A DNA stretch of 64,000 bases from an uncultured Prevotellaceae bacterium (lineage in GTDB: Bacteria > Bacteroidota > Bacteroidia > Bacteroidales > Bacteroidaceae): positions 55,088 through 119,087 of the forward strand of contig ONMA01000012.1 of NCBI GenBank assembly GCA_900318815.1, given 5' to 3'. Shown piece by piece: positions 1 through 7,926 of the stretch; positions within the stretch are counted from its first letter, which is position 1, and every line of letters starts with the position of its first letter. The notes below the pieces were generated by a model that saw nothing but the letters and a program-made list of their open reading frames with translations, was not told where the DNA came from and did no database searches. Made by a program: the position numbers and the translations under genes.

Positions 1-90
1 ATATTATGGCGATACTTGGTATATACGAAGGATTTGCGCAGGGATGAAGAGACGCTGATGGTGCCCGTCTATATGGTGCCGTTTTTGTGA
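1..90 (+). CDS. C-terminal end of an unidentified protein (partial)
   Basis: An open frame enters from the left edge and ends at TGA 88-90. The 29 visible residues end in VPVYMVPFL. Only this tail is in the window, so no family can be assigned. It runs convergent to the following minus-strand gene, with 13 bases between the stops. The frame could be fortuitous, since only 30 codons are visible. Confidence 0.35.
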   Translation: MLWRYLVYTKDLRRDEETLMVPVYMVPFL

Positions 91-103
91 CAGACATGAA
101 ATA

Positions 104-667
104 TCATCTGACTTTCGTGACCGCCAATCGAGCAAAATAGTCCTTTACCCTGTCCCAGTTGATGCTGACAACCTCAATGGGCTCGTCGTAGTCGGTGGCG
201 GTGACGGTGCGGTTGTCGAAGTCGAACTTGACTACTACCACGTCATCGACACAGACGCTACAGGAGTCCAAGGGTATGATATCGAAGAGCTTTGCCTCTA
301 CATCTTCTCTCTTACGGTCGGAATAGCGCCCATGACGCGGCTCCCCCATTTCGAAGAGACACTCATCGTCGCCCTTCAGATACCAGGTATAGCTGTGGTT
401 GCCATTATCGTCGGTCACCGTTTTCCTGAGAGTGACAATCGCTGCCTCACGATACTTGCTGAGACTGCGCTCCTGGTAATGGAGGGCTCCAAGCACCACT
501 AACAAAAAAACCACTGCACAGAATATGGGCTGAGCCAGACAGCCTATGGCCAGTCCCTTCCAGCGCTTGTTGATAAACCCGATGAAGGGAATGACAATGG
601 AAACTACCAGTATTGCTATCAACGAGAGGGTGATTATAATATAAAATGTAATGTTCTGCACTATCAT
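104..667 (-). CDS. Small membrane-anchored protein of unknown function
   Basis: A 187-residue protein. Two hydrophobic helices lie at about residues 8-30 and 40-62, joined by a short basic loop (NKRWKG). A soluble domain of about 120 residues follows, rich in Asp/Glu and beta-type sequence, with two close cysteines (CSVCVDD). I recognise no family. The long soluble part after two membrane spans suggests a domain displayed on one face of the inner membrane. The start follows directly on a 28-bp repeat array, which would lie in its 5' leader. It is downstream of the SpoIIE-type phosphatase on the same strand, but about 390 bp of repeats separate them, so an operon is uncertain. Confidence 0.6.
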   Translation of the reverse strand: MIVQNITFYIIITLSLIAILVVSIVIPFIGFINKRWKGLAIGCLAQPIFCAVVFLLVVLGALHYQERSLSKYREAAIVTLRKTVTDDNGNHSYTWYLKGDDECLFEMGEPRHGRYSDRKREDVEAKLFDIIPLDSCSVCVDDVVVVKFDFDNRTVTATDYDEPIEVVSINWDRVKDYFARLAVTKVR

Positions 668-681
668 CTTTTTTGTATTTT

Positions 682-944
682 GACGGTTAGACGTTTTTTT
701 GACGGTTAGACGGATGAACGTAATTTTTGACGGTTAGACGGATGAACGATTTTTTTGACGGTTAGACGGATGAACGACTTTTTAGACGGTTAGACGGATG
801 AACGTTTTTTTAGACGGTTAGACGGATGAACGATTTTTTTGACGGTTAGACGGATGAACGTTTTTTTAGACGGTTAGACGGATGAACGACTTTTTAGACG
901 GTTAGACGGATGAACGTTTTTTTAGACGGTTAGACGGATGAACG
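682..944. repeat. 28-bp tandem repeat array A (10 copies)
   Basis: Ten copies of GACGGTTAGACGGATGAACG separated by 7-8 A/T-rich bases (TTTTTTT or CTTTTTA types). Copies start at 682, 701, 729, 757, 785, 813, 841, 869, 897 and 925. From the second copy the period is exactly 28 bp. The array lies just upstream of the start of the minus-strand gene ending at 667. There are no unique spacers, so it is not a CRISPR array. Confidence 0.93.
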
Positions 945-1050
945 TCATTCTTCACTCTTCACTCTTCACTCTTCATTCTTCACTCTACTTTTTCTATATA
1001 GACATCCCTCCCTTTGGGAGGGCTTGGGTAGGCTTTTTGTTGGGCTTTTT
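945..1050. repeat. CTTCACTC tract plus CCCTCCC palindromic element
   Basis: The 28-bp array runs into a tract of CTTCACTC/CTTCATTC units (about 945-985). After a short A/T-rich spacer comes a palindromic element with core CCCTCCCTTTGGGAGGG followed by CTTGGGTAGGCTTTT (about 1000-1043). The same composite order recurs at 3269-3425, and the palindrome recurs at 17391, 59457, 61696 and 62659. It ends at the 3' end of the SpoIIE-type gene. Confidence 0.85.
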
Positions 1051-1060
1051 ATTGGGCTTT

Positions 1061-3055
1061 TTATTGGTTTTGATTGGTGTACTGGATAGCGAGCATGGTA
1101 AGGTCGTCGCTCTGCTCTGCATCGCCCACGAACAGCTGCACGGTCGACTTCATTGCCTCTATCAGGTTCTGGGGCTTGCCTGCGGTGAGCTTGGCCACCT
1201 GCAGCATGCGCTCCATGCCAAACTGACGATGACTGGCATCCTCAGCCTCGTTGAGTCCGTCGGTATAGAGGAACACGCCGTCGCCCGTCTTCAGGTCGAG
1301 GTGCTGCACGCTGAACTTCCAGCAGGGCATCACGCCTATAGGCACGTTGGGATCGCACTCAAGGACGGTGACTTCACCACTATCCATGAGCAATGGCGGG
1401 TTATGGCCGGCGTTGGCATAGCTCAGGTGACCGGTGTTCAGGTCGAGTACGCCGAGAAACAGGGTGACGAACATGCCTGTGTCGTTATTGTTGCTCAAGT
1501 CGTTGTTGAGTGCCAGGACGATGTGGTCAGGATCCTGGGTGTAAGCGGCGATGTTGCGGAACAGCGAGCGCGTCACCGCCATGACCAGTGAGGCCGGCAC
1601 GCCCTTGCCCGACACGTCGCCAATGCAGAAGAAGAGCTTGTCGTCGCGGATGAAGAAGTCGTAGAGGTCGCCGCCCACTGCCTTGGCGGGCATCACCATG
1701 CCGTAGACATCGATGTCGTGGCGGTCGGGGAAGGCCGGATAGGTCATGGGCAGCATCGACATCTGTATGTCGTGGGCAATCTTCAGCTCGCTCTCTATCG
1801 AGGCCTTGGCGGCAGTAGTACTCTTCAGCTCCTCCATGTAGTTGGTGAGCGAGTGCTGCATGTTCTCAAACGAGTCGCGCAGCAGACCAATCTCGTCGCG
1901 GCTGGCAATGGCTGGCAGGGGCGTATTGAACTGTCCCCCGGCCACCTCGTCGGCAGCGGCTGCCAACTGCTTCAGCGGCCTGGCCACATGGCGGATGGCC
2001 AAGCGGCACACAAGGAAGGTGACCATCAGCATGGCAGCTATTAACAACAGCATCGCGAAACCAGCAATGATACCAACGACATCGACAAGGAAAATGGGTA
2101 CTGACACGGCCAGAATCCACTGGGTACCTTCCAAGGGGGCATAGAACAGATAGGTCTTCAGCCTGTTTACCAGCACGACATGGTCGGTTTCACTGTTGCT
2201 CTTCCTGCCATTCTTCATCTTCCAGATAATCTCATCGGCCACGCCCGGCTTGTCGGCATCCTTGATATGGACAAAGAAGTTGCTGTTCATAATGCGCCGC
2301 TTGTCGGGATGGGTGATATAGGTGCCGTCGCGCGAAAGTACATAGCTGCTGAACACCTCGTCGCCCGATATCTGTATGGCCCAGGCATTCTCTAAGAAGA
2401 TGCTGTCCTGCTGTTGCAGCAGCCGCGTCATAAAGTCGAGCGAGAGGTCGGCACCAAGTACTGCCACGACGCGCCCCAGCTTGTCGTGGATAGGGTACAT
2501 ATAGGCCACCAGGGGTGTCTTCTCTTCGTGGCTGTCGAAGAACGGTTCCGACCAGTAGGCCGAGTCGGCTGCCACGGCCTCGATGAACCAGTCGGCTTCA
2601 AGATAGGTGTCCCCAGGGCCTTCCGTGGTATTACCGCCCGCCTGTACGACGTCGGCCTGTCCGTTGACGGAGCGACGCCATGCGTAAGGGCAGAAGGTAC
2701 GCCCCTTCATGGGGTAGTAGTTCTCGATGAAGCTGATGCCGCAGCTGCGCACACGGGGATTCTGGGCTACGATGCGCTCAACGATGGCCTGTAGTTCGTT
2801 GGGCTGGCCAAGGTTGCGCTCTATGTCGAAGATATTGTTCTTCACGGCCACGCTCACATCCGACATGGCATGACAGATGGTTCCACCCGATGCCTGGATG
2901 CTGCTGTGAAAGGTATCGGCACTGATCTCTACCAGCATGTTTTTCGACAAGTCGTAAATCAAGTAACCCAGTGCGCTCATCATGACGAACAGCACCAGCA
3001 TCACCCACCACGTCATCCTGCGGGCAAAGGAATGGTTGTATTTCTTCTTTCTCAT
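1061..3055 (-). CDS. Membrane receptor with Cache, HAMP and SpoIIE/PP2C serine phosphatase domains
   Basis: A 664-residue receptor. A membrane helix lies at about 12-35, then a roughly 280-residue extracytoplasmic region of Cache type, a second helix at about 322-350, HAMP (about 350-405), a short coiled coil and a C-terminal SpoIIE/RsbU-type PP2C phosphatase (about 430-660). Metal-binding motifs are visible: VGGDLYDFF, GDVSGKGVPASLV, YANAGHNPP, YTDGLNEA and QSDDLTML. Family members dephosphorylate anti-sigma-factor antagonists or similar STAS proteins in response to external ligands. No partner anti-sigma or STAS gene is nearby, so the target is unknown. The start codon is set just after repeat array B. 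Confidence 0.9.
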   Translation of the reverse strand: MRKKKYNHSFARRMTWWVMLVLFVMMSALGYLIYDLSKNMLVEISADTFHSSIQASGGTICHAMSDVSVAVKNNIFDIERNLGQPNELQAIVERIVAQNPRVRSCGISFIENYYPMKGRTFCPYAWRRSVNGQADVVQAGGNTTEGPGDTYLEADWFIEAVAADSAYWSEPFFDSHEEKTPLVAYMYPIHDKLGRVVAVLGADLSLDFMTRLLQQQDSIFLENAWAIQISGDEVFSSYVLSRDGTYITHPDKRRIMNSNFFVHIKDADKPGVADEIIWKMKNGRKSNSETDHVVLVNRLKTYLFYAPLEGTQWILAVSVPIFLVDVVGIIAGFAMLLLIAAMLMVTFLVCRLAIRHVARPLKQLAAAADEVAGGQFNTPLPAIASRDEIGLLRDSFENMQHSLTNYMEELKSTTAAKASIESELKIAHDIQMSMLPMTYPAFPDRHDIDVYGMVMPAKAVGGDLYDFFIRDDKLFFCIGDVSGKGVPASLVMAVTRSLFRNIAAYTQDPDHIVLALNNDLSNNNDTGMFVTLFLGVLDLNTGHLSYANAGHNPPLLMDSGEVTVLECDPNVPIGVMPCWKFSVQHLDLKTGDGVFLYTDGLNEAEDASHRQFGMERMLQVAKLTAGKPQNLIEAMKSTVQLFVGDAEQSDDLTMLAIQYTNQNQ

Positions 3056-3061
3056 CTTCTT

Positions 3062-3268
3062 GACGGTTAGACGTTTTTTAGACGGTTAGACGGTTTGACG
3101 TTTATTTTGACGGTTAGACGGTTTGACGTTTATTTTGACGGTTAGACGGTTTGACGTTTATTTTGACGGTTAGACGGTTGAACGTTTTTTTGACGGTTAG
3201 ACGGTTGGACGTTTATTTTGACGGTTAGACGGTTTGACGTTTATTTTGACGGTTAGACGGTTGAACGT
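3062..3268. repeat. 28-bp tandem repeat array B (8 copies)
   Basis: Eight copies of GACGGTTAGACGG plus TTTGACG or TTGAACG, separated by TTTATTTT-type spacers. Copies start at 3062, 3081, 3109, 3137, 3165, 3192, 3220 and 3248. It is a diverged sister of array A and also lies directly 5' of a minus-strand gene. Confidence 0.93.
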
Positions 3269-3425
3269 CATTCTTCACTCTTCACTCTTAACTCTTCACT
3301 CTTCATTCTTCACTCTACTTTTTCTATCTAGACATCCCTCCCTTTGGGAGGGCTTGGGTGGGCTTTCACTTTGTATTATCTATCTAAACATCCCTCCCTT
3401 TGGGAGGGCTTGGGTAGGCTTTTGG
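3269..3425. repeat. CTTCACTC tract plus two CCCTCCC palindromic elements
   Basis: Same composite arrangement as 945-1050: the array is followed by CTTCACTC/CTTAACTC/CTTCATTC units (3269-3315), then two palindromic elements with core CCCTCCCTTTGGGAGGG (about 3330-3366 and 3389-3424). Between them is the linker TATTATCTATCTAAACA, which also precedes the copies near 59457 and 62659. Confidence 0.85.
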
Positions 3426-3429
3426 GGTT

Positions 3430-4377
3430 TTATAACGTGTAGCTCACATTGACCAGCAGCGAGGGGGCGCTGACGTGGTATTTGGCGTAGGCCACGTGGA
3501 GCTTGAAGCGTTCCAGACTGAGACCGCCGCCAAAGGAGAGTCCTGCCCCGTGGCTGCTCTCGCCCTCGTCACCGCTGCTTATCTTCATCTCGCTGGCACG
3601 CATGGCATTGTAGCCGGCCGACACGTAGAACTGACTGCCCAACAGCAGGTCGGCACCGAAGACGAGATGCTTGCCAATGCCATACTCCCAGTCGTTCAGA
3701 CGGACGAGCGTAGCCGAGAAACGCAACGGCGAACCCACGAGCCGCTTGCTCACACCTATCTGCAAGTCGAGCGGCATACGCTCAAAGTCGTCCTCGTAGG
3801 CCGTGAGCTGTCCACCCAGGTTGCGGGCCACTGCCGACACGCTCCACTCCGTGGCCTCGTGGTAATAGTTCAACCCCACGTCGATGCCCGCACCCAAGGA
3901 GTTGTACTGTCCTATATAGGAGCCTATCAGCCTGGCCGTGATGCCACCAGTGAAGTAGTCGTTCAGGGCATAGGCAAAGGTGCCGCCCACGGCGATGTCC
4001 TTGGCACCGAAAGTGCCCGTCTGCTCGCCCGTGACGGTGGTCTCCTTCATCTCGCCGTAGTTGATGAACCGCGCACTGACACCCCATGTGCCGCGCTCGC
4101 CCGCTGCCCGCAGGAAAGAGGCACTCGCCACGATGGAACCCTCCATATAGGTCATCATGTTCAGGTTCAGCGTGCGGTCGCTCACGTTGTTCACCAACGC
4201 CGGGTTGTGGAACACAAGCGTGGCATCGTCTTCCTGCAAGGTAATGTTGTCGCCGCCCAATGCCGCCACATGCGCACTCACTGGTAGTCGCAGAAAGTTA
4301 AACACCGTCTGGCTTTCCTGGGCCTCACCAGGAAGCGCAAGCAGCAGGCAGGAAACGGCCAAAGCAACTTTATTCAT
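3430..4377 (-). CDS. porQ: Type IX secretion system protein PorQ
   Basis: About 315 residues with a Sec signal peptide (residues 1-20, ending around GEAQE). The mature protein begins with the PorQ signature FNFLRLPVSAHVAALGGDN, followed by alternating beta strands of an outer-membrane barrel (PorV/PorQ type) and a C-terminal strand ending SLLVNVSYTL. In Bacteroidota PorQ takes part in attaching or releasing T9SS cargo at the cell surface. Several proteins in this window carry T9SS-like C-terminal tails and are plausible cargo. The start (ATG 4375-4377) was chosen because the -7 box lies only about 20 bases upstream and a signal peptide follows at once. Confidence 0.88.
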   Translation of the reverse strand: MNKVALAVSCLLLALPGEAQESQTVFNFLRLPVSAHVAALGGDNITLQEDDATLVFHNPALVNNVSDRTLNLNMMTYMEGSIVASASFLRAAGERGTWGVSARFINYGEMKETTVTGEQTGTFGAKDIAVGGTFAYALNDYFTGGITARLIGSYIGQYNSLGAGIDVGLNYYHEATEWSVSAVARNLGGQLTAYEDDFERMPLDLQIGVSKRLVGSPLRFSATLVRLNDWEYGIGKHLVFGADLLLGSQFYVSAGYNAMRASEMKISSGDEGESSHGAGLSFGGGLSLERFKLHVAYAKYHVSAPSLLVNVSYTL

Positions 4378-4398
4378 TAAATCTTCTAAATTTTTGCG

Positions 4399-4406
4399 CA
4401 AAGATA
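4399..4406 (-). promoter_or_regulatory. -7 box of the porQ promoter
   Basis: TATCTTTG on the minus strand matches the Bacteroidota TAnnTTTG box, with transcription starting shortly before the porQ start codon. Confidence 0.6.
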
Positions 4407-4417
4407 AGAAATAAATG

Positions 4418-4446
4418 TCAATTATCAATTATCAATTATCAATTAA
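4418..4446. repeat. Short tandem repeat ATTATCAAT
   Basis: About three and a half head-to-tail 9-bp units (TCAATTATC) in the A/T-rich gap between divergent porQ and tonB-like promoters. Confidence 0.7.
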
Positions 4447-4450
4447 TTAG

Positions 4451-4458
4451 TATTTTTG
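4451..4458 (+). promoter_or_regulatory. -7 box of the tonB-like gene promoter
   Basis: TATTTTTG on the plus strand, 42 bp before the start codon of the TonB-family gene. It is divergent to the porQ promoter. Confidence 0.6.
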
Positions 4459-4500
4459 CAGTCTCTTTTCGTTTTATAACGGAAATACCGTCGTTTTATT

Positions 4501-5193
4501 ATGGAAGTCAAGAAGAGTTCGAAGGCCGATTTGGAGCATTTCCGCTTGCAGGGATTCCTGTTGGGGTTCGTGTTTGCACTGGCCTGCCTGTTTGTCGCCT
4601 TCGAATACAACCTCTCTCCTGCCGACCCGCTCGACGACCCGGACTTGCTCAGTCAGTTGGGCAGCGATGCTGAGTTAGGGCCGCTCTTCCGCCCTGAGAA
4701 CGAGCTGGCACTGGCACCGAAGGCCGAGCCTGAGCCTACGGTGAAGCTGAAGGTGGTCGACGACGATGCCCAGCAGGAACTGCTGCAGCCCGATGAGCCG
4801 GTGGAGACCGACATAGACGGCGACATGACTCCTTCGGACGAAGAGGAGGAAGCGCCCTTGCTGCCCGACGACGGCGAGCCGCTGAAGACACGTATCGTCC
4901 AGGATCTGCCCCAGTTTCCTGGCGGTCCGTTGGAGTTCATCAAATGGCTCACACGCAACCTGAAATATCCCGCCTCGGCCCAGAACCAGAAGATTCAGGG
5001 GAAGGTGGTGGCCGAATTCATCGTCAACAGGGACGGTTCGGTGACCGATGTCCGGGTGGTGCAGTCGCTCAATGCCGCCTGCGACCGAGAGGCCCTGCGG
5101 GTGCTGCGCATGATGCCACGATGGACGCCCGGCATAGAGAACGACCAGCCCTGCCGCACCAAGGTCTGCATCCCCATCGTCTTCCGGCTTTAG
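4501..5193 (+). CDS. TonB-family energy transducer
   Basis: A 230-residue protein: a short basic cytoplasmic start, one membrane helix (about residues 17-36), an acidic and proline-containing periplasmic stretch (about 40-140), and a C-terminal TonB domain (about 150-230). The TonB domain contains FPGGPLEFIKWLTRNLKYP, GKVVAEFIVNRDGSV and PRWTPG, all typical of Bacteroidota TonB proteins. It would pass proton-motive energy to outer-membrane TonB-dependent receptors. No exbB or exbD is adjacent. It is followed after 37 bp by the polyprenyl synthase gene and may be co-transcribed with it. Confidence 0.9.
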   Translation: MEVKKSSKADLEHFRLQGFLLGFVFALACLFVAFEYNLSPADPLDDPDLLSQLGSDAELGPLFRPENELALAPKAEPEPTVKLKVVDDDAQQELLQPDEPVETDIDGDMTPSDEEEEAPLLPDDGEPLKTRIVQDLPQFPGGPLEFIKWLTRNLKYPASAQNQKIQGKVVAEFIVNRDGSVTDVRVVQSLNAACDREALRVLRMMPRWTPGIENDQPCRTKVCIPIVFRL

Positions 5194-5230
5194 GCCCAAC
5201 TATGAAATAACAATTAAGAACTATATAACT

Positions 5231-6205
5231 ATGTACACTTCAGACGAAATCCTCCACAAGGTCAACGAGTCGCTCGATGCCCTACCTTACGACCGCTGTC
5301 CCTCCTCACTCTACGAGCCTATCCGCTATGTGCTCTCCCTCGGCGGCAAGCGCATCCGCCCCGTACTCATGCTCCTGGGCTATCAGCTCTTCCACGAACA
5401 GCCCGAACAGATTATGATGCAGGCACTTGGCCTCGAGACCTATCATAACTACACGCTGCTGCACGACGACCTCATGGACAATGCCAGTCTGCGGCGAGGC
5501 CATGCCACCGTACACTGCAAGTGGAATGCCAACACTGCTGTCCTCTCCGGCGACTCGATGCTCGTGCTGGCCTATCAGCGCATGGCCCAGTGCGACAGCC
5601 GTCATCTGCCTGCCGTCATGGAGCTGTTCACCGAGACGGCCCTCGAGATTGGCGAGGGACAGCAATACGACATGGACTTCGAAACGCGCAACGACGTCAC
5701 CGAGGAGGAGTATATCGAGATGATACGCCTCAAGACCAGCGTCCTCCTTGCCTGTGCCCTGAAGATGGGGGCCATCCTCGCCGACGCATCGCAAGAGGAT
5801 GCCAACCTGCTCTACCAGTTTGGCGAGAAGGTGGGACTGGCTTTCCAGCTGCAGGACGACCTCCTCGATGTCTATGGCGACGAGAAGGTCTTCGGCAAGG
5901 CCATCGGCGGCGACATCACCTCGAACAAGAAGACCTATATGCTCATCAACGCCGTCAACCGTGCCAACCAGCAGGAGCGCACCGAGCTGATGCGCTGGAT
6001 CGAGGCGAAGGACTTCGACCGTCAGGAGAAAATAGAGGCTGTCACCCGCCTCTACGATGCCATCGGCATTCGCCAGCTCTGCGAGCAGAAAATCAATTCC
6101 TACTTCGAGGAAGCCAAACAGTACCTCGACCAGGTGAGTGTAAGCGAGGAGCGCAAGCAGCCCCTCCGCCAGTACACTGCCGAAATGGTGCATCGCGAGT
6201 CATGA
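5231..6205 (+). CDS. Polyprenyl (geranylgeranyl/farnesyl) diphosphate synthase
   Basis: A 324-residue trans-prenyltransferase. The first aspartate-rich motif is HDDLMDNASLRRG and the second is QLQDDLLDVYGD; GGKRIRPVL near residue 38 binds IPP. It condenses IPP with allylic diphosphates in the cytoplasm for quinone or carrier-lipid synthesis. Chain length cannot be read with confidence. The stop overlaps the tatD start (ATGA), so the two are translationally coupled. Confidence 0.9.
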   Translation: MYTSDEILHKVNESLDALPYDRCPSSLYEPIRYVLSLGGKRIRPVLMLLGYQLFHEQPEQIMMQALGLETYHNYTLLHDDLMDNASLRRGHATVHCKWNANTAVLSGDSMLVLAYQRMAQCDSRHLPAVMELFTETALEIGEGQQYDMDFETRNDVTEEEYIEMIRLKTSVLLACALKMGAILADASQEDANLLYQFGEKVGLAFQLQDDLLDVYGDEKVFGKAIGGDITSNKKTYMLINAVNRANQQERTELMRWIEAKDFDRQEKIEAVTRLYDAIGIRQLCEQKINSYFEEAKQYLDQVSVSEERKQPLRQYTAEMVHRES

Positions 6206-6993
6206 ATTTCATCGATACCCATTCCCACCTCGACGGCACCGAGTTCGATGCCGACCGTGAGGCCGTCATGGCCAGGGCACGCGAGGCTGGCGTAGGAGCC
6301 ATCTTCCTGCCAGCCATCGACCTGCAGTCATCGCAGCGCATTCTCGACCTTTGCCGCAAGGAGGCAGAGCATACGCCCCGTCTCTACCCCATGCTTGGCC
6401 TGCACCCCGAGGAAGTGCGTGCCGACTATCAAGATGTGCTCAGCGCTATTCGTCGGCTCCTGTCCTCCCAACCTGCCCCCATCGCCATCGGCGAGGTAGG
6501 TTTGGACTACTACTGGAGCCGCGAGTTTGAGCAGGAGCAGCTGGCCGCTTTCGAGGAGCAGGTGCAGTGGAGCATCGAGACGCGCCTCCCCTTGATGATT
6601 CATTGCCGCAAGGCACAGAACGAGATGGTAGTCCTGTTGCGTCGCTACGAGAAAGACCTGCCCGGAGGTGTGTTCCACTGCTTCACGGGCAACGAGAAGG
6701 AAGCCGAGGAGCTGCTTCGCTTCGACCGCTTCGTATTGGGCATTGGCGGGGTGCTCACCTTCAAGAAGTCGCACCTGCCAGAGACGCTTCCTGCCGCAGT
6801 GCCGCTCGACCGCATCGTCGTTGAGACCGATGCCCCGTATATGGCTCCCGTCCCCATGCGAGGACAGCGCAACGAGAGTGCCTACGCCATCCATGTCGTG
6901 CGCAAGCTGGCCGAGAGCTATGCTGTGAGTGAGCAGGAAGTGGCTGAGCGTACCAACAGTAATGTGCAGCGTGTTTTCGGAATTAAGATTTAA
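6202..6993 (+). CDS. TatD family metal-dependent deoxyribonuclease
   Basis: A 263-residue TIM-barrel hydrolase. It begins MNFIDTHSHLD (metal-binding HxH) and continues with GLHPEE, IGEVGLDYYW (catalytic Glu), IHCRKA, FHCFTG and ETDAPYMAP. These are the ordered TatD motifs. The family has 3'-5' DNase activity in DNA repair and quality control. The start is set by the ATGA overlap with the preceding gene. Confidence 0.93.
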   Translation: MNFIDTHSHLDGTEFDADREAVMARAREAGVGAIFLPAIDLQSSQRILDLCRKEAEHTPRLYPMLGLHPEEVRADYQDVLSAIRRLLSSQPAPIAIGEVGLDYYWSREFEQEQLAAFEEQVQWSIETRLPLMIHCRKAQNEMVVLLRRYEKDLPGGVFHCFTGNEKEAEELLRFDRFVLGIGGVLTFKKSHLPETLPAAVPLDRIVVETDAPYMAPVPMRGQRNESAYAIHVVRKLAESYAVSEQEVAERTNSNVQRVFGIKI

Positions 6994-7042
6994 AGAAATT
7001 TAAAATTCTGCTGTGAAGTAGTGCAATTCAAAATAAAAACAT

Positions 7043-7050
7043 TAATTTTG
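7043..7050 (+). promoter_or_regulatory. -7 box of the tRNA-Ser promoter
   Basis: TAATTTTG, 16 bp before the first base of the tRNA, matching TAnnTTTG. Confidence 0.65.
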
Positions 7051-7066
7051 CACCCGCTTAACGCAA

Positions 7067-7154
7067 GGAGAGATGCTCGAGTGGCTGAAGAGGCACGCCT
7101 GGAAAGCGTGTATACGTCAAAAGCGTATCCCGGGTTCGAATCCCGGTCTCTCCG
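7067..7154 (+). tRNA. tRNA-Ser (anticodon GGA)
   Basis: An 88-nt class II tRNA. The acceptor GGAGAGA pairs with TCTCTCC, with discriminator G. The anticodon loop is in CACGCCTGGAAAGCGTG, giving anticodon GGA. There is a long variable arm and the T-loop GGTTCGAATCC. CCA is not encoded. A strong terminator follows. Confidence 0.96.
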
Positions 7155-7167
7155 CTTCTATATTTAG

Positions 7168-7197
7168 AAACCCGCTGATTTTCAGCGGGTTTTTCTT
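7168..7197 (+). terminator. Intrinsic terminator after tRNA-Ser
   Basis: The stem AAACCCGCTGA / TCAGCGGGTTT with a short TTT loop is followed by a T-rich run. Confidence 0.9.
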
Positions 7198-7199
7198 TT

Positions 7200-7407
7200 T
7201 TTGGGGGGGGATTGAGGTTCCGTGTATCTCAACAGCTTCAACGAAATTTGGATCAATACCCTTTTTCTCATCTTCAAAGTTAGATACATTAACGTGCCTT
7301 GCAGAAGGCAAATTAATACTCTTCCCAGTCTTTGATTCAAAGAATTCAGCAGCTATTCCCATTTTTTCAGGGTAATATTTGTTATCTGAGGTTAGGCATC
7401 TATGGTG
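7200..7407 (-). pseudogene. Remnant open frame between tRNA-Ser and nitroreductase
   Basis: A minus-strand frame without its own credible ends reads ...DNKYYPEKMGIAAEFF... and GKSINLPSARHVN. It has no good start near the -7 consensus, and it only terminates after running through the terminator and tRNA. The composition looks protein-like, but I cannot name a family. It is most likely the stump of a gene cut by rearrangement beside the tRNA, a common integration site. It could also be non-coding. Confidence 0.25.
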
Positions 7408-7413
7408 TTTTGT

Positions 7414-7911
7414 TTACTTGCATATTTCTTCAATGGCCTTACGCTTCTTTTCCTTCAGCTCATCAGCAGGATAGCCAATAGGAATCAGGACGGCAGCTTC
7501 CTCATTCTCACCCAATCCAAAAGACTTCTTGCACAGTTCAGCATCAAAGTTACATACCCAACATGTACCAAGTCCCTGTTCCGTAGCAGCCAGACAAAGA
7601 TGCTCAACTGCAATGGCTATGTCAATATCGCCATGATGCTTGCCATCGGATCTAACCCACTCTTCGTCATGCAGGATAGAGGCAATGACAACAACAGGAG
7701 CCGTAGCAAACCATTCACGGTTGTAGCATTGGCAGATTTTCTTCCTGTCCTCCTCACTACTGATTATACGGAACATCCAAGGCTGCTTATTGACAGCGGA
7801 GGGAGCAAACCGAACACACTCCATGATATAGTCCAGTTTTTCCTGTTCAACACTCGTAGGCTGATAGTCCCTACAGCTATATCTTCTCTTTATCAATTCT
7901 AATAATTCCAT
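7414..7911 (-). CDS. Nitroreductase family protein
   Basis: A 165-residue protein from MELLELIKRRYSCRDY. The N-terminal RRYSCRDYQP loop, FAPSAVNKQPW and the C-terminal VLIPIGYPAD are typical of FMN-dependent NADH nitroreductases. The physiological substrate is unknown. An upstream in-frame ATG (three codons earlier) is possible, but MELLEL matches usual family starts. It is probably co-transcribed with the nitroreductase lipoprotein just upstream (15 bp gap). Confidence 0.85.
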   Translation of the reverse strand: MELLELIKRRYSCRDYQPTSVEQEKLDYIMECVRFAPSAVNKQPWMFRIISSEEDRKKICQCYNREWFATAPVVVIASILHDEEWVRSDGKHHGDIDIAIAVEHLCLAATEQGLGTCWVCNFDAELCKKSFGLGENEEAAVLIPIGYPADELKEKKRKAIEEICK

Positions 7912-7926
7912 ATTACCCAAGTTTTA

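Noticed and set aside
938-1591. Long plus-strand open frame over the SpoIIE gene and repeats
   Set aside because: It is antisense to clear catalytic motifs of the phosphatase and starts within the repeat tract.
682-3268. The 28-bp arrays resemble a CRISPR array at first sight
   Set aside because: The intervals are 7-9 bases and nearly identical, not unique 30-bp spacers, and there are no cas genes in the window.
7073-7375. Plus-strand frame overlapping tRNA-Ser
   Set aside because: It begins inside the tRNA and runs through its terminator.
7402-7902. Plus-strand frame over the nitroreductase
   Set aside because: Antisense shadow of a gene with clear nitroreductase motifs.
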